Positions 1-7,044 of a stretch of DNA of 20,746 nt are shown piece by piece. Position 1 is the first letter of the stretch, and the number at the start of each line of letters is the position of its first letter. This DNA is from JBGTLW01 sp041743835 (GTDB lineage Bacteria; Planctomycetota; Phycisphaerae; Phycisphaerales; Phycisphaeraceae). The notes under the pieces are model-generated. The model saw only the letters and a list, made by a program, of their open reading frames with translations, ran no database searches and was not told the origin of the DNA. The DNA is taken from the NCBI GenBank assembly GCA_041743835.1, contig JBGTLW010000236.1:1-20746 (forward strand), read 5' to 3'. Position numbers and translations under genes: made by a program.

Positions 1-1533
1 CTGCCCGGCGAGCACGGCCAGCGCTTCCGTGGCTACAACGACAACTACCCCGCGATGTCCGCGGCGGCGACGCTGGTCGGCGGGCCGGCCGTGGGGGACC
101 GCAGCGCGATGTCTGATGGCCTGCTGTGCCTGGACTCGCTGCGCAAGCTGCTCTCCCGCCGCGGGATGCTCTCCGAATACACCAGCCCGACCTACACGCC
201 GATCACGCTCACCTGCCTCGCGGAGGTGGGGGAGCTCTCGCCCGACGCCGAAGCGCGGGAGCTTGCCCGCTGGTGCGAGGGGCGGGTGTGGATGGACCTT
301 TGCGCCCACTTCCACCCCGGCACCTCCAGCCTCGCCGGGCCGCACAGCCGCGCGTACATGGTGGACCTCTGCGCCCACCTGCACAACGCCCACATGGTGC
401 TCTACCAGGTCTTCGGCGATGCGGTCTTCATCAACCCGACCAACGCGCTGCTGCCGACCCAGCTTGGCCAGGCCACGCACAACAGTGACTATCACATCCC
501 CTGCCACCTGCCTTGGCACCTCATCCCGACGTACCACGTGCCCGATGACGCGGCCGCGCTGCTGCTGGATCGTCAACACCCTTCGACCATCCACGCCACC
601 GCCGAGCAGGCCGCAATGCAGCGCAACGTGTGGAAGCACGAGCGTCACCCGCAGACGCCCCTGGCAGAGGTGCCCGCGTCGTCGCTGTCTTTGTGTACGC
701 ACATGACCGATGACTTTGCGATGGGCACATCCGATCGGCCGTTCCTCGACGGCTACCAGATGAGCGTGTTCCACCTCGCGTACCGCCGGCGTCGGCCCGC
801 GGCTTCACTGGCGGACGTCGCGGCACTGTTCCCGCGTTACCTCACATCCGTCATCGAGCCCGAGCGCAAACGACACCTCAACGACCAGGGCCGCGCCAAT
901 GCCGTGGCGCATGAAGGCGCCGCGATGGTGGCTTACAAGGGTCGGTGCGGCTGGGGCAGCGAGCCGCAGAAGGGGGATGCATCGGTTGATCCGACCGAGT
1001 CGCTGCGCCTGTCGCTGCTATTGACATGCTTCGACGCGTCAACCGACGGGGTGTGGCTGGGCGATGAACGGCTGGAGCGGTGGGGCGGCCAGCGCGTCGA
1101 GCCAGCCAGCGTCTATTGGCGTGACGGCCCCATCCTCGTGGCCATGCACCCGCTGCAACAGTTCAACCATGGCCGAACGCACGCCATCGCGCTGCGCGAA
1201 GTCAACGGGTTCGCGGTCATCGACCTGTTCAACTACCAGGGGCCGGCACGCACGTTCACAGCCGATGAGCTGCTCACCACGCACAATGGCTTTGTCATCG
1301 AGGTCGCCTCGGTCGATGACTGGGACAGCCTCGCCGCCTTCCGCGATCACCACGCCCGCCACACGCTCAGCGACACATACCACGCGGGCGACTGCATGCG
1401 GACGCTGCGGTATGAGCGCGATGGCTTGTCGCTGGGCATGGAACTAAGCCCGGTGTCGGATGGCATCAAGTGCCGCACCGTGAACGACCGCCTCGCCCCC
1501 GAGCACCCGTTCCACGTCGTGCCATCGCCTTAA
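1..1533 (+). CDS. Unrecognised protein, possible alpha/alpha-toroid polysaccharide lyase-like (5' end missing)
   Basis: The reading frame is open from the first base of the window to a TAA stop at 1531-1533, so the true start lies upstream; an internal ATG at 55 is probably not the start. The N-terminal two thirds look mostly helical. They carry the motif NDNYPAMS near the start of the window and a conserved-looking GPHSRAY stretch near residue 115. The last third is rich in short beta-strands (for example HPLQQFNHGRTHAIALREV). A helical domain followed by a beta-sandwich is the shape of several polysaccharide lyase families and heparinase-like proteins, and the neighbourhood of glycan-degrading genes agrees. 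I do not recognise a catalytic motif with certainty, so the function is a guess. It converges on the module 1 glycoside hydrolase, with a 53-base gap between their stop codons. Confidence 0.6.
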   Translation: MPGEHGQRFRGYNDNYPAMSAAATLVGGPAVGDRSAMSDGLLCLDSLRKLLSRRGMLSEYTSPTYTPITLTCLAEVGELSPDAEARELARWCEGRVWMDLCAHFHPGTSSLAGPHSRAYMVDLCAHLHNAHMVLYQVFGDAVFINPTNALLPTQLGQATHNSDYHIPCHLPWHLIPTYHVPDDAAALLLDRQHPSTIHATAEQAAMQRNVWKHERHPQTPLAEVPASSLSLCTHMTDDFAMGTSDRPFLDGYQMSVFHLAYRRRRPAASLADVAALFPRYLTSVIEPERKRHLNDQGRANAVAHEGAAMVAYKGRCGWGSEPQKGDASVDPTESLRLSLLLTCFDASTDGVWLGDERLERWGGQRVEPASVYWRDGPILVAMHPLQQFNHGRTHAIALREVNGFAVIDLFNYQGPARTFTADELLTTHNGFVIEVASVDDWDSLAAFRDHHARHTLSDTYHAGDCMRTLRYERDGLSLGMELSPVSDGIKCRTVNDRLAPEHPFHVVPSP

Positions 1534-1539
1534 CAGAGC

Positions 1540-1577
1540 CGCGACCGTTAGGGAGCGGTGCCTTGCCATTGGTCGCG
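1540..1577. terminator. Possible bidirectional terminator hairpin between convergent genes
   Basis: A 7-base arm CGCGACC at 1540-1546 pairs with GGTCGCG at 1571-1577 across a 24-base loop. It lies between the stops of two convergent genes, where a shared terminator would be expected. There is no clear T tract on either side, so this is a weak call. Confidence 0.3.
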
Positions 1578-1586
1578 TGCCTGTCG

Positions 1587-3377
1587 TCATTCAAACCGGA
1601 CCTCGTCGAGGAAGAAGGTCAACTCGTTGCCCTGTGCGCCCGCTGACCACAGGAAGCCTGTTTTGATGCGGGAAAGGTCCTTGCCTGTCACATCGATCGC
1701 GTATTCCTTCCACTGGTCGGTGAGGGTGAACTCCTGGGTGTGCCCGGCCGAGTCTGGGAACTTGGTGTCGGCCCCCAGCGCACCGAAGCCGAAGTTGATG
1801 CGCTCGCCACCCTTGGCCCCGCGTGCGTGGAAGACCAGCCGCTTGGCGCCGGTGAGGTTGAACCCTCCGGGCTGATCGCCCCAGTCGTTAGCCGGGTGCT
1901 GCCAGACCACGCCACCCCAGCCCGAATCTTTCGCAAACGTGGCCTTGAGGCTGGTTTCACCGGCGTGAGGGTTCACCCGGCTCTGCTCATCCATTTTGAT
2001 GGATTCGACATCGCCCATGTACCCCGAAGGAATAAAGTTTTCCTTGGCTTTTCCGTCGCCATAGATCACGTGTGGTATCCGGCCGGCGACACCTTTGGGA
2101 GCCTTGTCCTGCCCCTTCACCAGCAGGGGGTGATTGGCCATCGCCCCGCTACCCTCTCCATCACTTACGAACGCATACACACGGTATCTGCCCGGTTCTT
2201 GCGGCATCACCAAGACCGCGTGAGATGCCGAGCGCTCTGTATACGCGTCGGGAAAGCTGCGGGGTTGGTCCTGTCGATCACCGCCGGTGAAGTACTGTTC
2301 CGCTTCAGTGTGAAGCTGCCAATCGACTGTGATCGGCCTGCCCTCGGGATCACTGGCTTTGAGCTTGACTGTGATGGTCTGGCCAGGTTCGACCGCATCA
2401 GCCGACACTGTCAATGGCTCGATATCCGGGCTTAGGTTCTCGGCGGGCTTGCCGGACCATGCCAGCGTCATTGCATCAACCGCAGGAGTCTTGTCGCCGT
2501 TGGGCAGGAACATCCCAAACCACGTAGCCGTGGCTTCCTGCTTGAATCCCCATGTGAACGCAAAGGACCCTAGGCACAGCGCATCTTCAGACAGAGCCTT
2601 GTAAGCCCTTCCGTAGGATTCTGCTTTTTGTTTGCTGGTCATTTCGTTGACCGCTCCAAAGTTGTTTAGCCCCACTTCCCACGTGCCCGGCGGGCCGAAC
2701 TCCGTGACGATGTAGGGTTTGGTGCCCCCGGCCGCGCGGTAGCGTTGCGGAATGGATGGTGCCCCGCCGTAGCTGTTGATGCCGACGATATCGATGTCCG
2801 GGCATAGCTTGTGGATCGCGGGGACGCGTTGCCCGCCTATCTCAGAAACGACGGTCATCGTCGGATGATGGGGGTCCAGTTTCTTGACTAACGCGGCACA
2901 CGCCTGAATGTGCGACCAGATGGCGGCGTTATCGCCAGCCTCAAAGCCTTCCATCTCGTTGCCCAAAGCCCACGCGAGCAAGGCCGGATGATCTTTGTAC
3001 TTTTCGACCGCCTCACGGACGCGCTCGTACTGGTCAGCCACCTCCTGCACGTTGCTGTAGTCAAAGCCATGCCGTTCGTGACGCAACCAGATACCCAACA
3101 CCACCTTAAGCCCCAACTCATGCGCCTCGTCGAGTTTGCCCTGTGTGTCATCCCCCACGCCCCACGTCCGGAACGCATTGCCCCCAGCCGCTACTAATTT
3201 AGCCTTGCACGCATCGCCCCCCGCACCTTTGATAGCGAACGGCTGCCCCTCCACCGTGAGGGTATAACCCGTGCCTTGAGGGACTATGCCCACCTTGACG
3301 GGCTGGGCACGTGATGTGTTCGATACGCTCATGAGTGCCAGAAAAATGAAGATTGCAGCGGTAGAGTGAATAGTCAC
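1587..3377 (-). CDS. Secreted TIM-barrel glycoside hydrolase (GH2/GH5-like) with C-terminal accessory domains
   Basis: I chose the GTG at 3377 because AGGA lies 6 bases upstream and it leaves a clean signal peptide of about 24 residues ending SRA before QPV. A TTG seven codons upstream is less likely. The protein is about 596 residues. Residues 45-310 form a TIM-barrel hydrolase domain of the clan that includes GH2 and GH5: FRTWG near 69, WALGNEMEG with the probable acid/base Glu141, and YIVTEFGPPG with the probable nucleophile Glu226. Residues 315-425 look like an immunoglobulin-like beta domain. The last 150 residues resemble a carbohydrate-binding jelly roll (repeated Trp, ending FFLDEVRF). 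It should act outside the cytoplasm on a polysaccharide or oligosaccharide; the substrate cannot be read from sequence. It is the last gene of module 1, 143 bases after the pilin-like gene. Confidence 0.85.
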   Translation of the reverse strand: MTIHSTAAIFIFLALMSVSNTSRAQPVKVGIVPQGTGYTLTVEGQPFAIKGAGGDACKAKLVAAGGNAFRTWGVGDDTQGKLDEAHELGLKVVLGIWLRHERHGFDYSNVQEVADQYERVREAVEKYKDHPALLAWALGNEMEGFEAGDNAAIWSHIQACAALVKKLDPHHPTMTVVSEIGGQRVPAIHKLCPDIDIVGINSYGGAPSIPQRYRAAGGTKPYIVTEFGPPGTWEVGLNNFGAVNEMTSKQKAESYGRAYKALSEDALCLGSFAFTWGFKQEATATWFGMFLPNGDKTPAVDAMTLAWSGKPAENLSPDIEPLTVSADAVEPGQTITVKLKASDPEGRPITVDWQLHTEAEQYFTGGDRQDQPRSFPDAYTERSASHAVLVMPQEPGRYRVYAFVSDGEGSGAMANHPLLVKGQDKAPKGVAGRIPHVIYGDGKAKENFIPSGYMGDVESIKMDEQSRVNPHAGETSLKATFAKDSGWGGVVWQHPANDWGDQPGGFNLTGAKRLVFHARGAKGGERINFGFGALGADTKFPDSAGHTQEFTLTDQWKEYAIDVTGKDLSRIKTGFLWSAGAQGNELTFFLDEVRFE

Positions 3378-3520
3378 TTTTAATCCTTTTCTAGTCAAAT
3401 GTGAAAAGATCGTCTTCGTGGTAGAGGGCGGTCATTCCCCACGGATTGACCAACGCCGGCTCTCATCGGTCAGGCTCTGTGATTGCACGACACATAGCTG
3501 GCCGAGGCTAATGCTAAACC

Positions 3521-4297
3521 TTAGTACACCGTGGCCATGTTCTTGTTTTGAAGCACATCCTGCTGTGCGGGGGAGGCGTGTCCATCGACATACGCCATAT
3601 TCGCGGACTGATTGCCGAGGTGTCGGTAGCGGATTCCGATGGGCTGGCCGCCGGCAGTCGTGTCCACGTTGCCGATGACCGGCAGCAGCGTCTCGGGATT
3701 GTTCACAAGCAACGGGATGTTGTTGTAGGTCCAACCATCCAATGTCCCGCTATATATCGGGCCACTAACCGTGCTGCTGGCTTGGTTGGCATCCCCTAAT
3801 GAAATGACCTCGCTTGGCCGAATGATGGAATCCACCCGCACCAGCCTTGGCGTGCTGCCCGGGAAGGTGAGCCGGTCGAAGTGTGTCAGGACGTTGACGT
3901 TGGAGGAGTAAGTGGACTTGGGTTCATCGGTCCCGTTCCATGGCAGCACGGTGCTTGGGCACCAGTAAAAGTCGTTGTAGCTGAAGTTGGTTCCACGGGG
4001 TGCCTCGATGTACGACTCCAGCGCGACGTGGAACCTCTTGTCGTCCCCGATCCAAGTGCCCCCGGCATAGGACACGCCGTTCTGCCCGCTGTACGCGGCT
4101 GGGAACTGGTCGCGGTGCTCGGTTGCATACACCGTGGTGGCAATGGCGATCTGCCGCACGCTGGAAAGACAGATGGTCGCACGTGCAGCATCCCGCGCAG
4201 CCCCCAACGCTGGCAGCAGGATCGCGATCAACAGCGCGATGATGGAGATGACAACAAGGAGTTCGATCAGGGTAAAAGCGGTAGGGCGTCGATTCAT
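3521..4297 (-). CDS. Prepilin-type N-terminal domain / H-X9-DG protein (module 1)
   Basis: This 258-residue protein begins MNRRPTA followed by FTLIELLVVISIIA, the type IV prepilin signal. The predicted peptidase cut is between Ala7 and Phe8, and the conserved Glu is at mature position 5. Ala rather than Gly stands before the cut. A hydrophobic alpha-helix follows (to about residue 31), then a globular domain with many Tyr and Trp residues. The C-terminus carries a histidine and a YVDGHA motif (about residues 226-241), which resembles the H-X9-DG tail found in the large planctomycete and Lentisphaerota pilin-like families. The ATG at 4297 has GGAG at a suitable distance. Such proteins are processed by a prepilin peptidase and held in the inner membrane or assembled into pseudopili; their role beside glycan enzymes is unknown. 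It follows the PEP-CTERM gene across a strong hairpin and precedes the glycoside hydrolase. Confidence 0.9.
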   Translation of the reverse strand: MNRRPTAFTLIELLVVISIIALLIAILLPALGAARDAARATICLSSVRQIAIATTVYATEHRDQFPAAYSGQNGVSYAGGTWIGDDKRFHVALESYIEAPRGTNFSYNDFYWCPSTVLPWNGTDEPKSTYSSNVNVLTHFDRLTFPGSTPRLVRVDSIIRPSEVISLGDANQASSTVSGPIYSGTLDGWTYNNIPLLVNNPETLLPVIGNVDTTAGGQPIGIRYRHLGNQSANMAYVDGHASPAQQDVLQNKNMATVY

Positions 4298-4337
4298 GGC
4301 GGGGCTCCAAATAGCAGGATTGGGTACTGGGAAGAAG

Positions 4338-4367
4338 CGTATCGGGGGCGGTCAAGCCCCCGATACG
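4338..4367 (-). terminator. 12-bp perfect hairpin between PEP-CTERM and pilin-like genes (module 1)
   Basis: The arms CGTATCGGGGGC (4338-4349) and GCCCCCGATACG (4356-4367) are perfectly complementary, with a 6-base loop. Read on the minus strand, the hairpin follows the PEP-CTERM stop by 18 bases and is followed by a pyrimidine-rich but not T-only stretch. It may act as a partial terminator or as an mRNA 3'-end stabiliser. Modules 2 and 3 have a hairpin in the same place. Confidence 0.65.
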
Positions 4368-4385
4368 GACAAGGTCACAATGTCA

Positions 4386-5054
4386 TCAGGCCTGACGGCG
4401 ACGCCGGGCAACCAACACGAGGCCTCCAAGCCCCATCAGCGCCAGCGAGGCCGGCTCGGGGATGACCGACAGATTTAGGTCGTCGATCAGCACGGTGCCC
4501 GCAAGCAGTTCGCCTCCGATTGGGCCGATGCCCTGGCTGAACTCGATGAAGGCGGCTGTGGCACCAGTTGGGACAGCGCCGAGGCTATAGGTGATTTCGG
4601 TCCAGGTGTTGGGGTTGATGTCGTTCTGGAAGTTCTGGTTACCGCTGTTGGCGAGGATGTTGCCCACGCCATCCAGATAACGAAGAGCAAACAGCACGTT
4701 GCCGGTGGACCCGGCAAAACCCTTGGCCCAGAAACTCAGCAAGGGTGTGTCGCCCTCAACCAGCGGAGCCAGACCGCCCTGCTCGATTGAGTTTTGGAGC
4801 ATGACCGCGGCATTGAATTGAGGTGACGACAGTTGTGCCGAGAAGTTACCGGTGCGGGCATCGGTGGACAGCGTGTAGCCCGCCGCGGCTGTCAGCCACG
4901 ATTCAGCCGGCGTTGTGTCCCCGACGTTTTCAAATCCACCGTTGGCGAAGCCGTTCACAGCCTGCGCCGCTCCACCGAGGGAGAGCGAGGAGACCACAGC
5001 CACACCAAGCGTTGAGATGCTTTTCATCCGATGCGTTGAGATTGCAGTTTTCAT
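4386..5054 (-). CDS. PEP-CTERM sorted surface protein with galactose-binding-like domain (module 1)
   Basis: The protein has 222 residues from the ATG at 5054, chosen because AAAGG precedes it at about 8 bases; a TTG nine codons upstream lacks such a site. A signal peptide of about 32 residues ends GGAAQA. The body starts with NGGFENVG and reads as a beta-sandwich of the carbohydrate-binding, galactose-binding-like type (GGFE opening, LIDDLNLSV closing strand). The C-terminus is a classical PEP-CTERM signal: PEP at 199-201, the hydrophobic run LALMGLGGLVLV, and a terminal RRRR cluster. Known biology of this tail is cleavage and surface anchoring or release by an exosortase, which is not encoded here. 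It lies downstream of the module 1 LacI gene after a long structured leader. Binding of a glycan is inferred from fold and context only. Confidence 0.9.
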   Translation of the reverse strand: MKTAISTHRMKSISTLGVAVVSSLSLGGAAQAVNGFANGGFENVGDTTPAESWLTAAAGYTLSTDARTGNFSAQLSSPQFNAAVMLQNSIEQGGLAPLVEGDTPLLSFWAKGFAGSTGNVLFALRYLDGVGNILANSGNQNFQNDINPNTWTEITYSLGAVPTGATAAFIEFSQGIGPIGGELLAGTVLIDDLNLSVIPEPASLALMGLGGLVLVARRRRQA

Positions 5055-5311
5055 CTTTAAAGCCTTTATGTAAGGAACCAACTTGATTTGACCAGCGACA
5101 AACGAAAGCCTGTCGCTTTGAAGTACGAGGAAACACTCCTCGCTGAAACCCTCAATACTTCGTTCCTCGCGAATCGCATCCTGAACAAGGCGATGTATTC
5201 ACGCGAACACCTTGGCCCCGGTGACGGGGCGGAGCAAACCTCATAGCGGCTTGAAACAGATGGCTCACCGTGATAGGCTGAAACGTGAGAGAGAGTCCAC
5301 TTTTTCTCACC

Positions 5312-5344
5312 GATACCGTCTGGCATACCCCGCCGGACGGTATC
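5312..5344. repeat. Strong inverted repeat (GATACCGTC arms)
   Basis: GATACCGTC (5312-5320) pairs with GACGGTATC (5336-5344). The 15-base loop contains a further GGC/GCC pairing after a one-base mismatch, giving a 9+3 bp stem. On the minus strand it follows a tiny ORF by a few bases; on the plus strand it is followed by a T-rich stretch and could end a transcript. Its role is not known. Confidence 0.5.
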
Positions 5345-5351
5345 TTCATTC

Positions 5352-5378
5352 CTATCTCGTACCATACTTCTGAGTCAC
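5352..5378 (-). CDS. Possible 8-codon leader ORF with ideal ribosome-binding site
   Basis: A GTG at 5378 opens the frame VTQKYGTR and stops at TAG (5352-5354). The sequence AAAGGAGG lies upstream, with AGGAGG at 5385-5390 exactly 6 bases before the start, one of the best ribosome-binding sites in the window. A strong hairpin (5312-5344) follows the stop. This is the layout of a leader peptide that could control folding of the downstream RNA. Alternatively the site could serve a 65-residue frame starting at an ATG further on. The call rests on position only. Confidence 0.2.
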   Translation of the reverse strand: MTQKYGTR

Positions 5379-5430
5379 CGCACACCTCCTTTCGTCTGTT
5401 AGGCCTGGGAGTCAGGCATACCTACAAAGC

Positions 5431-6462
5431 TTATTCCTGCGAAGCCGTAAGTTCCGCAGGCGCTCCACTGGAATTGTGGACTTCGAACCAGGCACGCAGC
5501 GTCCGGCTACAAGTCACCGAGGTGTCATTTCCAGCCGGCCCATCGTTCATCACTTCAACCAGTAGGTCGAAGGCCTCGCGCCCCAGCGCTCCCGCGTCCT
5601 GGCAGACCGCGGACATCTGCGGATAAACCGAGTAGCGGATATCGCCGTCATCAAAGCCTACGATCGAGAGGTCCCGCGGGATACTGACACCCTGGACGTG
5701 GGCCTCGGTCGAGGCACCGATACATGTGAAGGGGTCGGCAATATACAAAGCGGTGGGCCTGTCCTTCATCGCCATCACCCGCCGAATCATCTGCTGCCCA
5801 CCTGGGCGATGAGCCGGGACCCGCAACAGCATCTTCTGTTCGGATTCTAGGCCGTGATCCTGTAACGCATCGATATAGCCGGCGACACGATCAATGTGAT
5901 CGGTGTCGTCCACCACGTTGGTGCACATGGCAATACGACGGTGCCCCTGTTCGATCAGATAGTTCACAGCCTCACGGCTGGCCTGCCGCGACTCGTACCC
6001 GACGTATCGGACGCGCGGATCATCGAACCGCTCGCCCATGACGACCGCCGGGAAACCTTCCTCTGCAATCGCTGTGCAGATGTGCCTGCTCGCGGTCGTC
6101 GCACGGATGATCGCCCCGCGGACGCCTTTCCGCATGAACATCTGGCTGTAGGTTTCGTCGGGCTGCCTGCTGTGGCGGGTGTGTAGGATAATCAGGTCCA
6201 GGCCACAGCTTTCAAGCCCCGAGGCAATGCCACACATTGCTGCGGCATCATATGGCGACCCAAGTGAGAACTCATCGGTATAGACGTACGCGATATTCGC
6301 GGTGCTGCGCCGCCCGACCGTGGGCACATAGCCAGATTGATTAATTGCGGTCAGCACCTTCTGACGCGCCGCATTGCTTACCTTGGTCTGGTTGTTGAGC
6401 ACTCGAGAAACCGTTGCGCCCGAGACGCCCGCCTTTTTCGCGATTTCTCTCACAGAAGCCAT
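5431..6462 (-). CDS. LacI-family transcriptional regulator (module 1)
   Basis: The protein has 343 residues from the ATG at 6462, which is preceded by AAAGG at 8 bases and puts the helix-turn-helix at the very N-terminus, as usual in this family. Residues 1-24 (MASVREIAKKAG, then VSGATVSRVLNN) are the DNA-binding motif. Residues 55-330 are the periplasmic-binding-protein-like effector domain, with the family segments EQGHRRIAM and DLSIVGFDD. The hinge is odd: after GYVP the chain goes straight to TVGRRSTANIAYV and lacks the usual PN..AR.L helix whose leucine wedges into the operator centre. It probably represses its own gene and perhaps the downstream PEP-CTERM, pilin-like and glycoside hydrolase genes until a sugar binds. 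The effector is unknown. Confidence 0.92.
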   Translation of the reverse strand: MASVREIAKKAGVSGATVSRVLNNQTKVSNAARQKVLTAINQSGYVPTVGRRSTANIAYVYTDEFSLGSPYDAAAMCGIASGLESCGLDLIILHTRHSRQPDETYSQMFMRKGVRGAIIRATTASRHICTAIAEEGFPAVVMGERFDDPRVRYVGYESRQASREAVNYLIEQGHRRIAMCTNVVDDTDHIDRVAGYIDALQDHGLESEQKMLLRVPAHRPGGQQMIRRVMAMKDRPTALYIADPFTCIGASTEAHVQGVSIPRDLSIVGFDDGDIRYSVYPQMSAVCQDAGALGREAFDLLVEVMNDGPAGNDTSVTCSRTLRAWFEVHNSSGAPAELTASQE

Positions 6463-6530
6463 GCGTCTACCTTTCAGGGGCAAGCTGTTCGAAACAATCC
6501 AAACTGACACAGATCAATATGAATCAAATA

Positions 6531-6545
6531 ATGTAACTGTTGCAT
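6531..6545. promoter_or_regulatory. Candidate operator of the module 1 LacI gene
   Basis: ATGTAACTGTTGCAT is a 15-bp imperfect palindrome with an odd centre (6 of 7 arm positions match). It overlaps the downstream edge of the minus-strand -10 box and covers the expected start of transcription. Its core GTAACTGTTGC matches 9 of 11 bases of the core beside the decayed LacI gene (6880-6890), which sits in nearly the same place relative to that promoter. Confidence 0.55.
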
Positions 6546-6571
6546 ATTAGCCTCATATTTCTGAATGTCAA
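6544..6571 (-). promoter_or_regulatory. Sigma-70-type promoter of the module 1 LacI gene
   Basis: On the minus strand TTGACA (6566-6571) is followed after 16 bases by TAATAT (6544-6549). Transcription would start near 6537, giving a leader of about 75 bases before the ATG at 6462. Confidence 0.65.
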
Positions 6572-6709
6572 CCCCTATATCACAAAATATTGAGAAATTG
6601 GATGCCTTGATCGCAGACCGCAAAGCGGTTGAGAATATATCGTTTTACCCCGAATAAGTGCATGGTCCGGTAGCAAACGAGTAAATCCACGCTTTCGGGG
6701 GGTCGAAAC

Positions 6710-6839
6710 GGGACGCTCCAGCTCTGTTGCAACGCTCTCTAGGCGTAACATCTTACGATCAAGGGTGGTTATTGAGCACCCTCGACACGGTCGTGGCCGA
6801 CACTCCAGCACGTTTTGCGATATCTCGGACAGAGGCCAT
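6710..6839 (-). pseudogene. Decayed LacI-family regulator: intact helix-turn-helix then stops and frameshift
   Basis: From an ATG at 6839 the minus strand reads MASVRDIAKRAG, then VSATTVSRVLNNHP, then a TGA at 6759-6761. This is a perfect LacI-family helix-turn-helix and is closest in the window to the module 1 regulator. Past the stop the same frame has a TAA and then TPRER, matching the next family helix. In another frame follows VATELERP (6710-6733), matching the usual AAEELGYRP. Beyond that no effector domain is recognisable before the module 1 LacI promoter. So this is a truncated and frameshifted regulator gene, although its promoter, operator and start codon look intact. A 26-residue DNA-binding fragment could in principle still be made, but it lacks the dimerising domain. 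Confidence 0.75.
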
Positions 6840-6870
6840 CGTGTAGATCCAGTCGGGTCGCCGCAGTGGT

Positions 6871-6890
6871 ACAGTTCATGAAACTGTTTC
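6871..6890. promoter_or_regulatory. Candidate operator in front of the decayed LacI gene
   Basis: Two overlapping palindromes lie here: ACAGTTCATGAAACTGT (6871-6887, 6-bp perfect arms) and GAAACTGTTTC (6880-6890, 5-bp arms around one base). They sit directly downstream of a minus-strand -10 box. The second closely matches the operator core of the module 1 LacI gene, so the intact regulator may still bind here. Confidence 0.5.
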
Positions 6891-6891
6891 T

Positions 6892-6919
6892 AATATACCC
6901 CATCGCAGTTGCCTGTCAA
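6892..6919 (-). promoter_or_regulatory. Sigma-70-type promoter of the decayed LacI gene
   Basis: On the minus strand TTGACA (6914-6919) is followed after 16 bases by TATATT (6892-6897). The predicted start is near 6885, inside the candidate operator. The rest of the gap between this promoter and the beta-helix stop at 7045 shows nothing I can name. Confidence 0.6.
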
Positions 6920-7044
6920 GCCCCTTGTTCGCGGATTTTCTGCCGCAGCCGGGATGTGCATGGGTGTGAGCCGCTTGGCCCCCGCTGCGCGGCGTGCCAT
7001 CGATACTGTCCATCCCGCCGGGCAACATCTGCTGCGAATCCGGG

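Larger units (their letters stand above)
5055..5430 (-). promoter_or_regulatory. 376-base leader region with several hairpins upstream of the module 1 PEP-CTERM gene
   Basis: This gap between the LacI stop and the PEP-CTERM start contains at least four inverted repeats: 5094-5117 (7-bp stem), 5126-5142 (6-bp stem, 5-base loop), 5215-5230 (GCCCCG arms around a 4-base loop) and 5312-5344 (9-bp stem plus three inner pairs). The equivalent gaps in modules 2 and 3 are only 22 and 15 bases. I see no consensus sigma-70 promoter and no match to a riboswitch class that I know. Open frames of 65-100 codons run through it on the minus strand but look like no known protein. It may be a structured mRNA leader, a small RNA on either strand, or decayed sequence. 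Confidence 0.35.

Noticed and set aside
1740..2435. Open plus-strand frame opposite the glycoside hydrolase
   Set aside because: It is a shadow of the minus-strand gene, whose product has both catalytic glutamates and a signal peptide.
5066..5385. Open minus-strand frames of 77 and 99 codons in the module 1 leader
   Set aside because: They overlap each other and several hairpins, match no family I know and have no well-placed ribosome-binding site. They remain unproven and are not listed as genes.
5378..5400. Plus-strand CACCTCCTTTC resembling the 3' end of 16S rRNA
   Set aside because: It is the complement of a minus-strand ribosome-binding site; no other rRNA sequence surrounds it.
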